Source of the DNA: Ardenticatenia bacterium
GTDB taxonomy: Bacteria; Chloroflexota; Anaerolineae; Ardenticatenales; Ardenticatenaceae
Direction: 5' to 3'
NCBI GenBank assembly: GCA_030949995.1
Contig: JAUZRY010000042.1
Coordinates: 1 to 59,981 of the forward strand
DNA: 59,981 nucleotides
The position numbers and the translations under genes are program-made. Within the stretch, counting starts at the first letter, position 1, and each line of letters begins with the position of its first letter. Shown piece after piece: positions 29,364-38,173 of the stretch. The notes under the pieces were generated by a model. That model was not told where the DNA came from, did no database searches, and saw only the letters and a list, made by a program, of their open reading frames with translations.

Positions 29364-30602
29364 ATGATGATGTGGAAACGATTGCGATGGTGCATGCTCA
29401 TCATCCTTGGGGCCATTGGCCTAAGCGCCTGTGGCCTCGCACTGGGCAAGCCCCTGCTCTACGACGTGCGCGTGGAACCAACCACCATCACGCCCAACGC
29501 CGACGGCACCGATGATGTGACCGTCATCCGCTACGCCATCGGCCGGTCGGCACTGGTGAGCATCTACTTGGAAGACCAACAGGGGCAACGCCACTACTGG
29601 CGCAAGGAGAAGCGGCGGGCACCGGGCACGTATGAGGGATGGTTCTCCGGCGTGGTCAACGACCGCGTGTTGCCAGACGGCACCTACCGCGTCGTGGTCG
29701 AAGCCCGTCCTGTCGGCGGTGAGGAGCGCGTGCGCGAAGTTCGCGAGCTGGTGATCCAGGACGCCGACACGCAGATCCCCGACATCATCAACCTCCAAGT
29801 CGTGCCCGAGGTCTTCACCCCCAACCGGGACGGCATCAACGACCGGGTGCGCATCAGCTATTGGCTGGCCAAGGAGGTGGAGCGCATCGAGGTCTACGTT
29901 GAAGCCCCCGACGGCACGCGCTACCCCGTCCCCGAGGACAAGATCAGCGAGGCCACAGCCGCCGGCAGTCACGCCCACGACTACGACGGCGGCGTGGACT
30001 TGGGCGCCGAGCCCCCGCCGGACGGCGAGTACCGAGTTGTTGTCGAAGCCCAGGATCGGGTGGGCAACCGGGTGGTCAAGTCCGTGCCCCTCACCATCAA
30101 GGGGGGCGGCATCCCCCGCGTGGAGATCACCAAGCACGACGTCGTCTTCAACACGGACGTTGTCCGGGTGGGCGAAACCCTGTACTTCACCACCACCGTG
30201 CGCAACATCGGCCGGGTGCCCGTGCGCACCCACGGCCCCGAGCCGGGCACCATCTACACCACCCGCCAGAACTACAACAACTTCAACGAACCCATCTCCG
30301 ACGGCGCCTTCCGGCTCGGCCTCGATTACCAGGGGAGCATGAACCGCAACGGCGTCAGTTACCCCTACCGCTGGCAGTTGGGGCGCGACGACGAGCTCTA
30401 CACCGACCCGGAGACAGGGGCCAAATACCTCATGCCCGGCCAAACGGTAACCGTGTGGGGCGGCCTCACCATCCTCGACCCACCGCCCAGGGAGCAACCG
30501 GGATTCTGGATCGGGCTCATCCACGAGAACGTCGAAATCGTCGAGGACCGCATTGGCTACACGTACATTTTCGTGGACCGGGGCGCGTCGAATGGCGAGT
30601 AA
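29364..30602 (+). CDS. Lipoprotein with FlgD-like Ig repeats
   Basis: 412 residues. Signal peptide with lipobox GLSACG near residue 23. Two similar modules follow, each opening with a TPN.DG..D motif: ITPNADGTDDVTVIRY and FTPNRDGINDRVRISY, then LPDGTYRVVVEA / PPDGEYRVVVEA. This is the FlgD-Ig/T9SS-like beta-sandwich pattern. A third beta domain contains VRVGETLYFTTTVRNIG. Probably a surface-anchored adhesive or structural protein. It begins 37 bases after the glycosyltransferase and overlaps the next gene by 11 bases. Confidence 0.7.
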   Translation: MMMWKRLRWCMLIILGAIGLSACGLALGKPLLYDVRVEPTTITPNADGTDDVTVIRYAIGRSALVSIYLEDQQGQRHYWRKEKRRAPGTYEGWFSGVVNDRVLPDGTYRVVVEARPVGGEERVREVRELVIQDADTQIPDIINLQVVPEVFTPNRDGINDRVRISYWLAKEVERIEVYVEAPDGTRYPVPEDKISEATAAGSHAHDYDGGVDLGAEPPPDGEYRVVVEAQDRVGNRVVKSVPLTIKGGGIPRVEITKHDVVFNTDVVRVGETLYFTTTVRNIGRVPVRTHGPEPGTIYTTRQNYNNFNEPISDGAFRLGLDYQGSMNRNGVSYPYRWQLGRDDELYTDPETGAKYLMPGQTVTVWGGLTILDPPPREQPGFWIGLIHENVEIVEDRIGYTYIFVDRGASNGE

Positions 30603-31242
30603 CTTCGCGGAGTTTGTGGAACGGCTGGCAGATCGGCTCCGGGGGCCACTGCCCGGCCTCGAGGCTGTCCTGCACATGGCACCCCATGTGCGGCGGGATA
30701 TGAACTTGCTCCGCGTGGACGGCAAAGCGTGCCGGGAAGGTGCTGTGCTCGTGCTCGTCTACCCCCTCGAGAATGATCCTGCCACCGTGCTCACCGTGCG
30801 CCGCGACAACTTGAGCGCCCACGCCGGCCAAGTTGCCTTTCCGGGCGGCCGACGCGAACCCGGCGAGCCGTTGGTGCACACAGCCCTGCGGGAAGCCCAC
30901 GAGGAGGTGGGCTTACCCCTCGCTGACGAGGTGCGCGTGCTGGGGCGCCTCACGCCCTTCTACATCCCCCCTTCCAACTTCTGTGTCTACCCGTTCGTGG
31001 CCACGCTCCCCTACCGCCCAACCTTTCGCCCCAACGCCGGCGAGGTGAAGGCCATCCTGGAGGTCCCCATCGCCCACTTCCTCGACCCGAAGACACGGCG
31101 GGAAGAAATTCGCGTGCTCCAGGGCACGCCGGCGCCAGTTCCCTACTACGCCGTGGGCGAACACAAAGTCTGGGGCGGCACGGCCATGATGCTCGCCGAA
31201 TTGACCCTCGTCGTCGGCCCGTTGGTGGCCCACATGGAGTGA
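30592..31242 (+). CDS. CoA pyrophosphatase-type Nudix hydrolase (NudL-like)
   Basis: 216 residues. The NudL/CoAse signature [20 protein letters not shown] is followed directly by the Nudix box [24 protein letters not shown]. Family members cleave CoA and acyl-CoA at the diphosphate. It starts within the upstream lipoprotein gene (ATG at 30592) and is followed by the mutase/MeaB pair, also concerned with acyl-CoA. Confidence 0.88.
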   Translation: MASNFAEFVERLADRLRGPLPGLEAVLHMAPHVRRDMNLLRVDGKACREGAVLVLVYPLENDPATVLTVRRDNLSAHAGQVAFPGGRREPGEPLVHTALREAHEEVGLPLADEVRVLGRLTPFYIPPSNFCVYPFVATLPYRPTFRPNAGEVKAILEVPIAHFLDPKTRREEIRVLQGTPAPVPYYAVGEHKVWGGTAMMLAELTLVVGPLVAHME

Positions 31243-31319
31243 ATTTTGTCCTTCATGCCAATGTGGGCGATAATACGTGCATCAAGATCCCCGTGCACAG
31301 GACATCGAGGAGGCTGGAC

Positions 31320-31896
31320 ATGAGTCAGGCGGGAAAGAACATTCGCGTGTTAATCGCCAAGCCGGGCTTGGACGGCCACGACCGAGGTGCCAAAGTGGTG
31401 GCCCGCGCCCTGCGGGACGCGGGGTTTGAGGTCATCTACACCGGCCTGCGCCAGACACCCGAGATGATCGTCGAGGCCGCCGTCCAAGAAGATGTGGATG
31501 CCATCGGCCTGAGCCTGCTGAGCGGCGCTCACATGACCATCTTCCCCCCGCGTGCGCCGTCTCATGGACGAGGCCGGACTGGACGACGTGATCCTCTTCG
31601 GCGGTGGCATCATCAGCGAACACGATGCCAAGATCCTGAAGGAGCAGTACGGCGTGGCCGGCGTCTTCGGCCCCGGCACCTTGCTCCAGACAATCATCGA
31701 GTTCCTGCACGATGAGCTCCGCAAACAGGGCAAACTGCCTCCAGGGGCCGGGGCCGAGGCCCCCCCTCACCACAGGCGCGGAGGAGACTTCCTCCGCGCC
31801 CTGAGTGAGACGCTCGCTCAACACGCCCTGCCAGGCCGAATAGGAGCTGAACACGCACGGATGGAGGTTCCACATGGCCCGCCCTCCCCTGGATGA
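31320..31896 (+). CDS. B12-binding subunit of methylmalonyl-CoA mutase type, frameshifted in a C6 run
   Basis: The first frame reads [20 protein letters not shown], containing the cobalamin-binding DxHxxG motif (DGHDRG), then [17 protein letters not shown]. The second frame continues [20 protein letters not shown] and [15 protein letters not shown]. The break is in six C at 31544-31549; five restore the frame. The small subunit is normally about 135-140 residues, so the extra 45-residue tail to 31896, overlapping meaB, may itself result from a missed stop. The catalytic large subunit is not in the window. GAGGAGG precedes the ATG. Confidence 0.88.
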
Positions 31897-32861
31897 CACC
31901 CGCAAAGCTGAACTTGCCACCTTGGTGGACGCACTCTTGGCCGGCCAACGCCGTGCGCTGGCGCGGGTGCTGACCGCCGTCGAAAACGGCGGCGCCGAAG
32001 CCCAATGGCTCCTCCAGCGCCTCTACCCCCGGGCCGGCCGTGCCCACATTGTGGGCGTGACCGGTGCGCCGGGTGTGGGCAAGAGCACCCTGGTGAACGC
32101 GCTGGCCGGTGAATACCGCGAGCGAGGTCGCACAGTGGCCGTTGTGGCCGTGGATCCCTCAAGTCCCTTCACCGGCGGCGCCCTCTTGGGGGACCGCGTC
32201 CGCATGCGCGATCTGGCCGGTGACCCGGGCGTCTTCATCCGCAGCATGGCCAGTCGCGGCAGCTTGGGAGGGCTCGCCCGCACCACGGGCGACGCCATTA
32301 CCGTGCTCGACGCTGCCGGCTTCGAGATGATCTTCGTGGAGACAGTAGGAGCAGGTCAGGTGGAAGTGGACATCGCCCAGGAAGCCCACACCACCTTGGT
32401 GGTCGAAGTGCCCGGCCTCGGGGACGAAGTCCAGACCATCAAGGCCGGCTTGTTGGAAATTGCCGACATCTTTGTGGTCAACAAGGCCGATCACCCCAAC
32501 GCCGAACGGGTGGAGCTGGCTCTCAAGATGATGCTGGACATGGGAGGACCGCGTGAGGGGTGGCGTCCCCCCATTGTGCGCACCGTGGCCACGCGGCGCG
32601 AGGGCATCCCCCCGCCTCGCCGAGGCCATTGAAGCCCACCGAGAGCACCTCCACGCAGGTGGTGAATGGCACCAGCGAGTCCGGCGACGCGCTTACGAGG
32701 AGTTCACCCGCATCCTGCGACGCCAATTGGTCGAACACCTCTTTGCCACGCTTCCTCCTGGCCGATTCGAGCAGGCCTTGGACCGCATTCTGGCCCGGGA
32801 TGTGGACCCGTACACGGCTGCCCAAGAGCTGATCGCTGAAAGCTACGGGGCCTCTCCGTGA
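31874..32861 (+). CDS. meaB: MeaB/ArgK GTPase (mutase chaperone), frameshifted in a C6 run
   Basis: G3E-type GTPase that protects and reloads B12-dependent acyl-CoA mutases. Walker A GAPGVGKSTL (about residues 63-72), VDPSSPFTGGALLGDRVRM, the Mg-binding FVETVGAGQ and the specificity motif NKAD are present. The frame breaks in six C at 32608-32613; with five C it continues GIPRLAEAIEAH to ESYGASP. The corrected length of about 328 is normal. It directly follows the B12-binding subunit. Confidence 0.9.
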
Positions 32862-32870
32862 GAGGCCCCG
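32846..32870 (+). terminator. Strong hairpin at the meaB stop codon
   Basis: An 11-base perfect inverted repeat CGGGGCCTCTC / GAGAGGCCCCG with a three-base loop overlaps the meaB TGA. No U-tract follows, so it may be a non-canonical terminator or an mRNA 3'-end stabiliser. Confidence 0.55.
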
Positions 32871-33113
32871 CCTCTACTCCCCCGAGGATTCCTGCATGGG
32901 TCAACCGTGATCGACCACGAGGCCTCCTTGCCCTCTGCCCCCCGCGCCCCCGGGATAGCGCCACTTTATCTCCCGCGACAAAACTCTGTTTCCCACAAAA
33001 AAACGTTTATATATTTTGAAATTTAATACCCCAATCTGTTAACAAGAATAGAGCTTGGCACCAACACCTTCCTTTTTTATACTTATATTGGAGGGAGCAG
33101 GGGTATCATCAGG

Positions 33114-33938
33114 ATGCAGCGTTGTGGCCGTCAAGCGCAGCGCTGTTGGGAACCGGGAGGCTTGAAGCCCGTGGACACTGTCCTCGCCGTCTGCGCACTC
33201 CACAAGCAATGGCACCGAAGTGGTCAACCCAGCTTCACCCTCACAGTGAGCGCCCTCGACGTCCGGGCCGGGGAGATCCACGTCATCACAGGGCCCAAGG
33301 GAGCGGGCAAGAGCACGTTGGGCCTTCTCCTGGCCGGCCTCGAGCCCCCCGACAGGGGCACCGTGTGTGTCTTGGGAAAACCGCTCACCTCTCCAAGGGC
33401 CACGCACCACCTGAGCTACCTGTCAGCCCCTTATGTGGTTCCGGAGCACAACACAGTCATGGGCGACTTGAACGTGCTCATTCCGTTGGTGGCCTCGGCC
33501 TTTGGCCAACCTACCTCCGAGCTTCGATCACGCCTGTGTGCCATGTTGGAGCTTCTGGGCCTCAGCGCAGAGGCGCTTTCCACGCCCGCGTTCGCCGGCA
33601 CGCCCAGGATACGCCGCGCTGTGGACGTGGCCCTGACTTTGGCCCCCCGCGTCCCCCTCTACATCTTGGACGAACCGTGCCGGGCCGTCAGCCCTGAGAC
33701 ACGCCAGCACATGTTGGCCCTATTCCGCCTTCTCCGCTCGGAAGGACATAGCTTCGTGATCATGACGGCATTGCCCGAGGTGGCCTCCGCCGGCGACCGA
33801 GTCTCCTTCCTGCAAGGTGGATGCCTCACCGGCGACGTCCATCCCGACGCTGCCGAGATCCACGGCCCCATGTTGTCCCCCCGCGCGACACACAAGCCCA
33901 ACGACTTGACAAAGATGGCCGAACAGAATAAGATGTAA
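33114..33938 (+). CDS. Degenerate orphan ABC-type ATPase
   Basis: 274 residues. The Walker A GPKGAGKST and Walker B PLYILDEP are intact, but the other ABC landmarks are not. There is no Gln where the Q-loop should be (LSYLSAPYVVPEH), the signature LSGGQ is replaced by FAGTPRIRRA, and the switch His is missing in VIMTALPEV. No permease gene is adjacent. It follows an AT-rich 250-base gap. A plausible reading is a nucleotide-binding protein that no longer acts as a standard transporter motor. The start at 33114 is uncertain: GGAGGGAG lies a little far upstream. Confidence 0.65.
   Translation: MQRCGRQAQRCWEPGGLKPVDTVLAVCALHKQWHRSGQPSFTLTVSALDVRAGEIHVITGPKGAGKSTLGLLLAGLEPPDRGTVCVLGKPLTSPRATHHLSYLSAPYVVPEHNTVMGDLNVLIPLVASAFGQPTSELRSRLCAMLELLGLSAEALSTPAFAGTPRIRRAVDVALTLAPRVPLYILDEPCRAVSPETRQHMLALFRLLRSEGHSFVIMTALPEVASAGDRVSFLQGGCLTGDVHPDAAEIHGPMLSPRATHKPNDLTKMAEQNKM
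33906..33934 (+). promoter_or_regulatory. Near-consensus promoter of the tRNA cluster
   Basis: A perfect TTGACA at 33906-33911, a 17-base spacer and TAAGAT at 33929-33934, 20 bases before tRNA-Trp. It lies inside the last codons of the ABC-like gene. Confidence 0.75.
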
Positions 33939-33953
33939 GTGGCTTTCTCCCAG

Positions 33954-34026
<73 letters not shown>

Positions 34027-34033
34027 CTCTCAG

Positions 34034-34105
<72 letters not shown>

Positions 34106-34125
34106 CTCGGACATTGACGTCGCGA

Positions 34126-34197
34126 TCGGGGGTCGTCTAACCGGCAAGACAGCGGACTTTGGATCCGCAAATCCAGGTTCGAGTCCTGGCCCCCGAG
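34126..34197 (+). tRNA. tRNA-Gln (TTG)
   Basis: 72 bases. The acceptor stem TCGGGGG pairs with CCCCCGA; the anticodon loop CTTTGGA gives TTG; the T loop is TTCGAGT. CCA is not encoded. Last of the three-gene cluster. Confidence 0.95.
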
Positions 34198-34326
34198 CTT
34201 TTTCTTTCTTCAGCACTTGTTAAGGCGAGCCGCTGTTTCACAGTCGCCGGGGCGGGCTTTCCCCCCCTCGGCGTTTCGTGTGTTCATGTGAGCAGAGCCT
34301 TGGTGGAAGGGAAGACGAGAAGGAGC

Positions 34327-34704
34327 ATGTTTCGCAACAACGAACTCATCTACCCACAAAGCGTGACCAAATGGCTCGCGGAACTGCGCGGACAGAAGTG
34401 GAAGCGGTTGGTCGAGTACGTCAGCGAGCTGCCTGAAACCCACGAGGACGCGCTGGCCTTTCAGCTCATGATGGTCCGCCTCTGTGGATGCCTGACGTGC
34501 CAACCCGGGGGGTACAAACTCTCCTTGGGGTGTAAGACGTGTGCCTCCAGAACAGTCTCAAGTTTTAGCGGCTCCGACAGCGCCCTCTTGCGCCGCTACC
34601 GTCAAGCCCAACAGGAGGTGCGCGAGTTCTTGGAGACGTTGGCCGGCGAGGCCACGGCCGGCGAAGACGAGGAGGTTCTGGAGGAGATGGCTGTGCTTCG
34701 GTAG
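34327..34704 (+). CDS. Conserved-looking cysteine-cluster protein of unknown function
   Basis: 125 residues, starting MFRNNELIYPQ after AAGGAG. A Cys cluster CGCLTCQPGGYKLSLGCKTC (four to five cysteines in CxC-xxC and CxxC spacing) lies at about residues 65-84, suitable for zinc or an iron-sulfur cluster. It is flanked by helices; the C-terminus is acidic. I know no family name. It ends 20 bases before the HNH gene and may be cotranscribed. Confidence 0.65.
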   Translation: MFRNNELIYPQSVTKWLAELRGQKWKRLVEYVSELPETHEDALAFQLMMVRLCGCLTCQPGGYKLSLGCKTCASRTVSSFSGSDSALLRRYRQAQQEVREFLETLAGEATAGEDEEVLEEMAVLR

Positions 34705-34724
34705 CTCAACCAGCGGAGACTGCC

Positions 34725-35228
34725 ATGGGCAGCGTGCTCGTGCTGAACGCCTCGTATGAGCCGCTCAACATCGTGCCCGTGCGCCGAGCCGTTGTGCTCC
34801 TGCTGAAGGAGAAAGCCGAACTCGTCGAGGCCGCCGGAACCCTCATCCGATCAGAACACCTGACCATTCCCACGCCTCTCGTCATCCGCTTAGTCGTGTA
34901 CGTCAAGATTCCCCACCACCTGTCGCTTCCCCTCACCCGCCGCAATATCCTGCTGCGGGACAACTACACGTGTCAATACTGTGGTCGCCGGCCGGGGAAA
35001 GAACACTTGACCATTGACCACGTTGTGCCCCGTTCCCGCGGCGGGGAGCACAGTTGGGAGAATTTGGTCGCCGCCTGCGCGCCTTGCAACCGCCGCAAGG
35101 GCAACCGGCTGCCCCACGAGGCGGGCGTCAGGCTGCTCCGCAAGCCCTTCAAGCCACGCTATCTGGCCGTGGCCCTCTTACGGGAGCAGCATGTCCCCGA
35201 GGTGTGGGCCAAGTACTTATATTTCTGA
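34725..35228 (+). CDS. HNH endonuclease
   Basis: 167 residues. The start MGSVLVLNASYEPLNIVPVR is typical of a widespread stand-alone HNH family. The nuclease core is CQYCGRRPGKEHLTIDHVVP, then SRGGEHSWENLVAACAPCNRRKGNR, with two CxxC zinc pairs and the HNH catalytic residues. Its biological role is usually unknown. It overlaps the converging gene on the other strand by 12 bases. Confidence 0.88.
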   Translation: MGSVLVLNASYEPLNIVPVRRAVVLLLKEKAELVEAAGTLIRSEHLTIPTPLVIRLVVYVKIPHHLSLPLTRRNILLRDNYTCQYCGRRPGKEHLTIDHVVPRSRGGEHSWENLVAACAPCNRRKGNRLPHEAGVRLLRKPFKPRYLAVALLREQHVPEVWAKYLYF

Positions 35229-36335
35229 GGGCTCCTCTTCTTCCCCCAAACGTTCGGCACCTGTGAGGCGCTCAACGGCGTGCAGGGGCACAAAGTGGAC
35301 ACTTCCGTCGGCCAGTTCCACCTCACACCCTTCGGCCTCAACCCCGCTCTCCAACATGCCCAAGCCAACCCAGGGATCCCGCACCGTGCCCACTTTGCCC
35401 AACAAGGGCGGCGCCAACAGCCGCACCACGTCACCGGTTGCCAGGGGGCGCCCGGCGTGAAAGAGGGGCGCGTCCTCAACCTGCAGGGGGATCAGGATAT
35501 CGGGTCGCAAACGTGGGCGTGCCGGGCTGAAGACGGCGTGAACCACAGCCTCGTGGCCATCGTGGCGGCGGAGGATATCGAAGATCGGCGGAGCCATGGC
35601 CGCCCCTACGACCCCCTCGGTGACCACGACGGCGTAATCCTGCTGTTGGGCCACGTCCAACAACTCTGGCCGGAGGGAAGCCATGATCAGGCCGTGAACG
35701 CGGGCGCGGGCGGCTGCCTCGAACACATCGGCGCTGGCCGTGCGTCCCACCACCACGATGCTGCCCCGCACGGACACGTCAAACTGCTCCGGTGAGACCT
35801 GGTCATCAGGGGAGGAGGCCAGCAAGCGCAGAATGCCCACGTGGCTGCGGCCGTTTCCCCACACGCCTTGCACAAAGGCGCCCACTGATTCGATGACCAC
35901 ACCGTGGCGGGGCATGAGGTTAATGACTTTGCCCTGGAGCCCAGCGCGCAGCGTTTCTCCCTCGGCCATGACTTGGAGCACCACCCGACCCAGGGGGTCG
36001 ATCTGCATCACTCGGCCGTCCACGGGGGCACGAAGCTCCTTGCGGTGGAAGAGGCCACTCTGGCGCGCCAGGAGTTCCTCTGCCTTGACGGTCTGTCCCG
36101 GCTCCACGAGGATGGCCTTCAACGCGGCCTTGGGTTTCAGCTTGAGCTCGGCGGCCACATCTACCAGGTGGATGGTGGTATGGCCGGGCCCTTTGGCCAC
36201 CACGTCGTGGGGGTGAACCAGTTGGCCGATGCGAACGAAGAGTTGGCCCAGGGATCTCAACATGCGCTCACGCCGCACGCGCACGCGCGGGGAAACGATC
36301 ACTTCTTCAGGCACATAGGTCTTGAAGGGCTCCAT
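35217..36335 (-). CDS. Unrecognised protein with barrel-sandwich-like and KOW-like segments, partner of the GlmL-like gene
   Basis: 372 residues. After a basic N-terminus come ILVEPGQTVKAEELLARQSG and ELRAPVDGRVMQIDP, with the V.PG..V..GE.LA and AP.DG.V pattern of biotin/lipoyl-type barrel-sandwich hybrids, but no modified Lys. In the middle, SIVVVGRTASADVFEAAARA and ARVHGLIMASLRPELLDVA suggest an alpha/beta domain. The C-terminal TGDVVRLLAPPLLGKVGTVR resembles a KOW/SH3-like strand pair. It starts two bases after the GlmL-like stop, so the two very likely act together. Function unknown. Confidence 0.7.
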   Translation of the reverse strand: MEPFKTYVPEEVIVSPRVRVRRERMLRSLGQLFVRIGQLVHPHDVVAKGPGHTTIHLVDVAAELKLKPKAALKAILVEPGQTVKAEELLARQSGLFHRKELRAPVDGRVMQIDPLGRVVLQVMAEGETLRAGLQGKVINLMPRHGVVIESVGAFVQGVWGNGRSHVGILRLLASSPDDQVSPEQFDVSVRGSIVVVGRTASADVFEAAARARVHGLIMASLRPELLDVAQQQDYAVVVTEGVVGAAMAPPIFDILRRHDGHEAVVHAVFSPARPRLRPDILIPLQVEDAPLFHAGRPLATGDVVRLLAPPLLGKVGTVRDPWVGLGMLESGVEAEGCEVELADGSVHFVPLHAVERLTGAERLGEEEEPSEI

Positions 36336-36337
36336 GG

Positions 36338-38125
36338 TTATCCCCCCACGTCGAACAGCCACTCCTGAACTTGACGGCGCTGTTCCACCAGCGTCTCTGG
36401 CCAGGTGAGGGGGCGCCCTCGAGCGTCGATCACCAAGCCGACCGTGCCGCCCGGCACGTGGATGCGGACGGGTTGGCCGGGGCCCAAGCCCACGTCCACC
36501 TTGCGGGCCGGTCTGAGCTCCAGCTCCAGACGCATGCCGGGTGCCAAGTATTCACGGTAGATGCGCCCGCCTTCCACGGTGACCGTGTAGGTGGCCCCGT
36601 CGGGGTGGATCATGCGGAACTGGAGCACTTCCTTGCCGGGTTGAAAGGGGCCACTCAACACCACCACTGTGCCCAAGCTCTCCAGGATGTGTTGGGCCAA
36701 CAAGTCGGCCACGGCCTCTGGCTCAGTTTGGCTCAGCACGCCCAAGGCCGGCACGAGGCCCAGGCGGTCCCGCATGATGTGCACGATCCCCGTGGGCTGC
36801 AAGGTGTCGAGGAGGAGGAGAAGCGCTTGGCTTGGCTCAGGGGCCCCCTGAATCACGCCGCCGGCACCGATCACGTAGTCACAGGTCACGTGTCCGTTGA
36901 CGCCGCGGAAGGAGTCAGGCAGATGGCGAAAGGGGCCGGCCACCAGCTCCTGGAGCACAGCCCGGCCCGCGGCCTGCTCCAGCCAGAGGGCATCGCGTGT
37001 CGCCGGGGGGACACAGGGGTACCAGCTCCGGTGAATCAGGAGCCCCTCCAGCTCCCGCTCGGGAAGCAGGCCGGGCACCCAGCGGAAAATGGCCTCGGCC
37101 CCCACTCGCTTCAGGAGTTCCTGGAGCTGAAAGCCCAGGCCTAGGCCCGGGCGCACCATCGAGTAGGTGAAGTCGGCGTCGGCCATGACCAGGTGACTGT
37201 GCTCACCTCCCACGTCCACGAAGACGAGCCGGCGCCGGAGTTGGCGGGCCAGCAGCTCGATGGCCCGCGCTTGGGCAACGGCGGTAGGCTGGACGGGTGT
37301 CTCCGACCACGCCTGGAGGGCGCCAAACCCGGGCAGCCGGGCCAGGCGCCGCTCGTGGAGGAGTTTCCCCATGACGTTGACCAGGGCTTCGCGGGCACCG
37401 GCGGCTTCATCCTCGCCCACACTCACCGGTTCCACCGGGTTCATGGTCTCGATTTGGGCCGCCAGGTGGCTCACCAATGTGGTCTGGCCAACTAGGACAA
37501 CTGTGGGGCGCTGGCGCACGTCGTAGAGGTCGTTGCACGTGTTCAGCACTTCCAGGAAGTGCTCGATGCTCGGCGTGGGCTCGGCTTTGTCCAAGGCCAC
37601 GAACAACACCACGTCAGGGCGTTGCCGGTCCACCGTCTGGAAGAGATCAGCCAGACTGTGATCACCCCAGTCACCGCCTGCCTTCTGGGGTACGGTGAAC
37701 GTGCCCACCACATCCACGTAGAAGGCGTGGAGGGCGGCGAGGGCTGCGCGGGCTTCGGCCGAGAGCTCCGTGCTGAACACCATTGCCTTCAGGGGTCGGA
37801 AGGCGCTGGTGGTCACCAGAAACGCATCGACGCCATCACCATCATCATCTTCCGGCAGGAGCACCTGGGGGCCGCTCTCGCCATCTCCTCCCAGCAGGGT
37901 TCGGCTGGAAGCTCTCTCCACCTCTTGGACTGCCTCTCGAACTCCCTCCACGATGTTGGCTGCCGGATACTCGAGGGTTGTGCGAGCCTCACCCCGTGCT
38001 ACGAAGCTGTATCGGCCGTCCACTTGGTCCACCAGGACAGCCCGTGTCCAGATGCTCCCGATGTCAGCGTAGAGAAAGGATTCGGAACCTGTTTCCTCCT
38101 CGACGAACTCGTCTCCGAACATCAT
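36338..38125 (-). CDS. GlmL/MutL-like ASKHA-fold ATPase
   Basis: 595 residues. The N-terminus YADIGSIWTRAVLVDQVDGRYSFVARGEARTT is the phosphate-1-type motif of the glutamate mutase L family (actin/Hsp70-like fold). A second such signature FVDVGGEHSHLVMADADFTY and CDYVIGAGGVI follow. Family members usually near B12-dependent mutases are thought to reactivate them; no glutamate mutase genes are here. At 595 residues it is longer than the usual ~460-residue GlmL and ends in a beta-rich domain. In Chloroflexota such proteins may serve another purpose. Confidence 0.7.
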   Translation of the reverse strand: MMFGDEFVEEETGSESFLYADIGSIWTRAVLVDQVDGRYSFVARGEARTTLEYPAANIVEGVREAVQEVERASSRTLLGGDGESGPQVLLPEDDDGDGVDAFLVTTSAFRPLKAMVFSTELSAEARAALAALHAFYVDVVGTFTVPQKAGGDWGDHSLADLFQTVDRQRPDVVLFVALDKAEPTPSIEHFLEVLNTCNDLYDVRQRPTVVLVGQTTLVSHLAAQIETMNPVEPVSVGEDEAAGAREALVNVMGKLLHERRLARLPGFGALQAWSETPVQPTAVAQARAIELLARQLRRRLVFVDVGGEHSHLVMADADFTYSMVRPGLGLGFQLQELLKRVGAEAIFRWVPGLLPERELEGLLIHRSWYPCVPPATRDALWLEQAAGRAVLQELVAGPFRHLPDSFRGVNGHVTCDYVIGAGGVIQGAPEPSQALLLLLDTLQPTGIVHIMRDRLGLVPALGVLSQTEPEAVADLLAQHILESLGTVVVLSGPFQPGKEVLQFRMIHPDGATYTVTVEGGRIYREYLAPGMRLELELRPARKVDVGLGPGQPVRIHVPGGTVGLVIDARGRPLTWPETLVEQRRQVQEWLFDVGG

Positions 38126-38173
38126 GCTCCCTTGTGTTTCATCATTGTGTGAATCCGTGATGGGCGATCAGCC

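Noticed and set aside
27944-29449. Long minus-strand open frame opposite the GT39 tail
   Set aside because: Shadow frame; the plus-strand product has membrane segments and domain motifs.
29421-30725. Long minus-strand open frame opposite the lipoprotein
   Set aside because: Shadow frame; the plus strand has a lipobox and repeated TPN.DG motifs.
30592-31242. Possible NADH pyrophosphatase
   Set aside because: The CoA-specific LxxR...GQxxFPGG block before the Nudix box fits the NudL type better.
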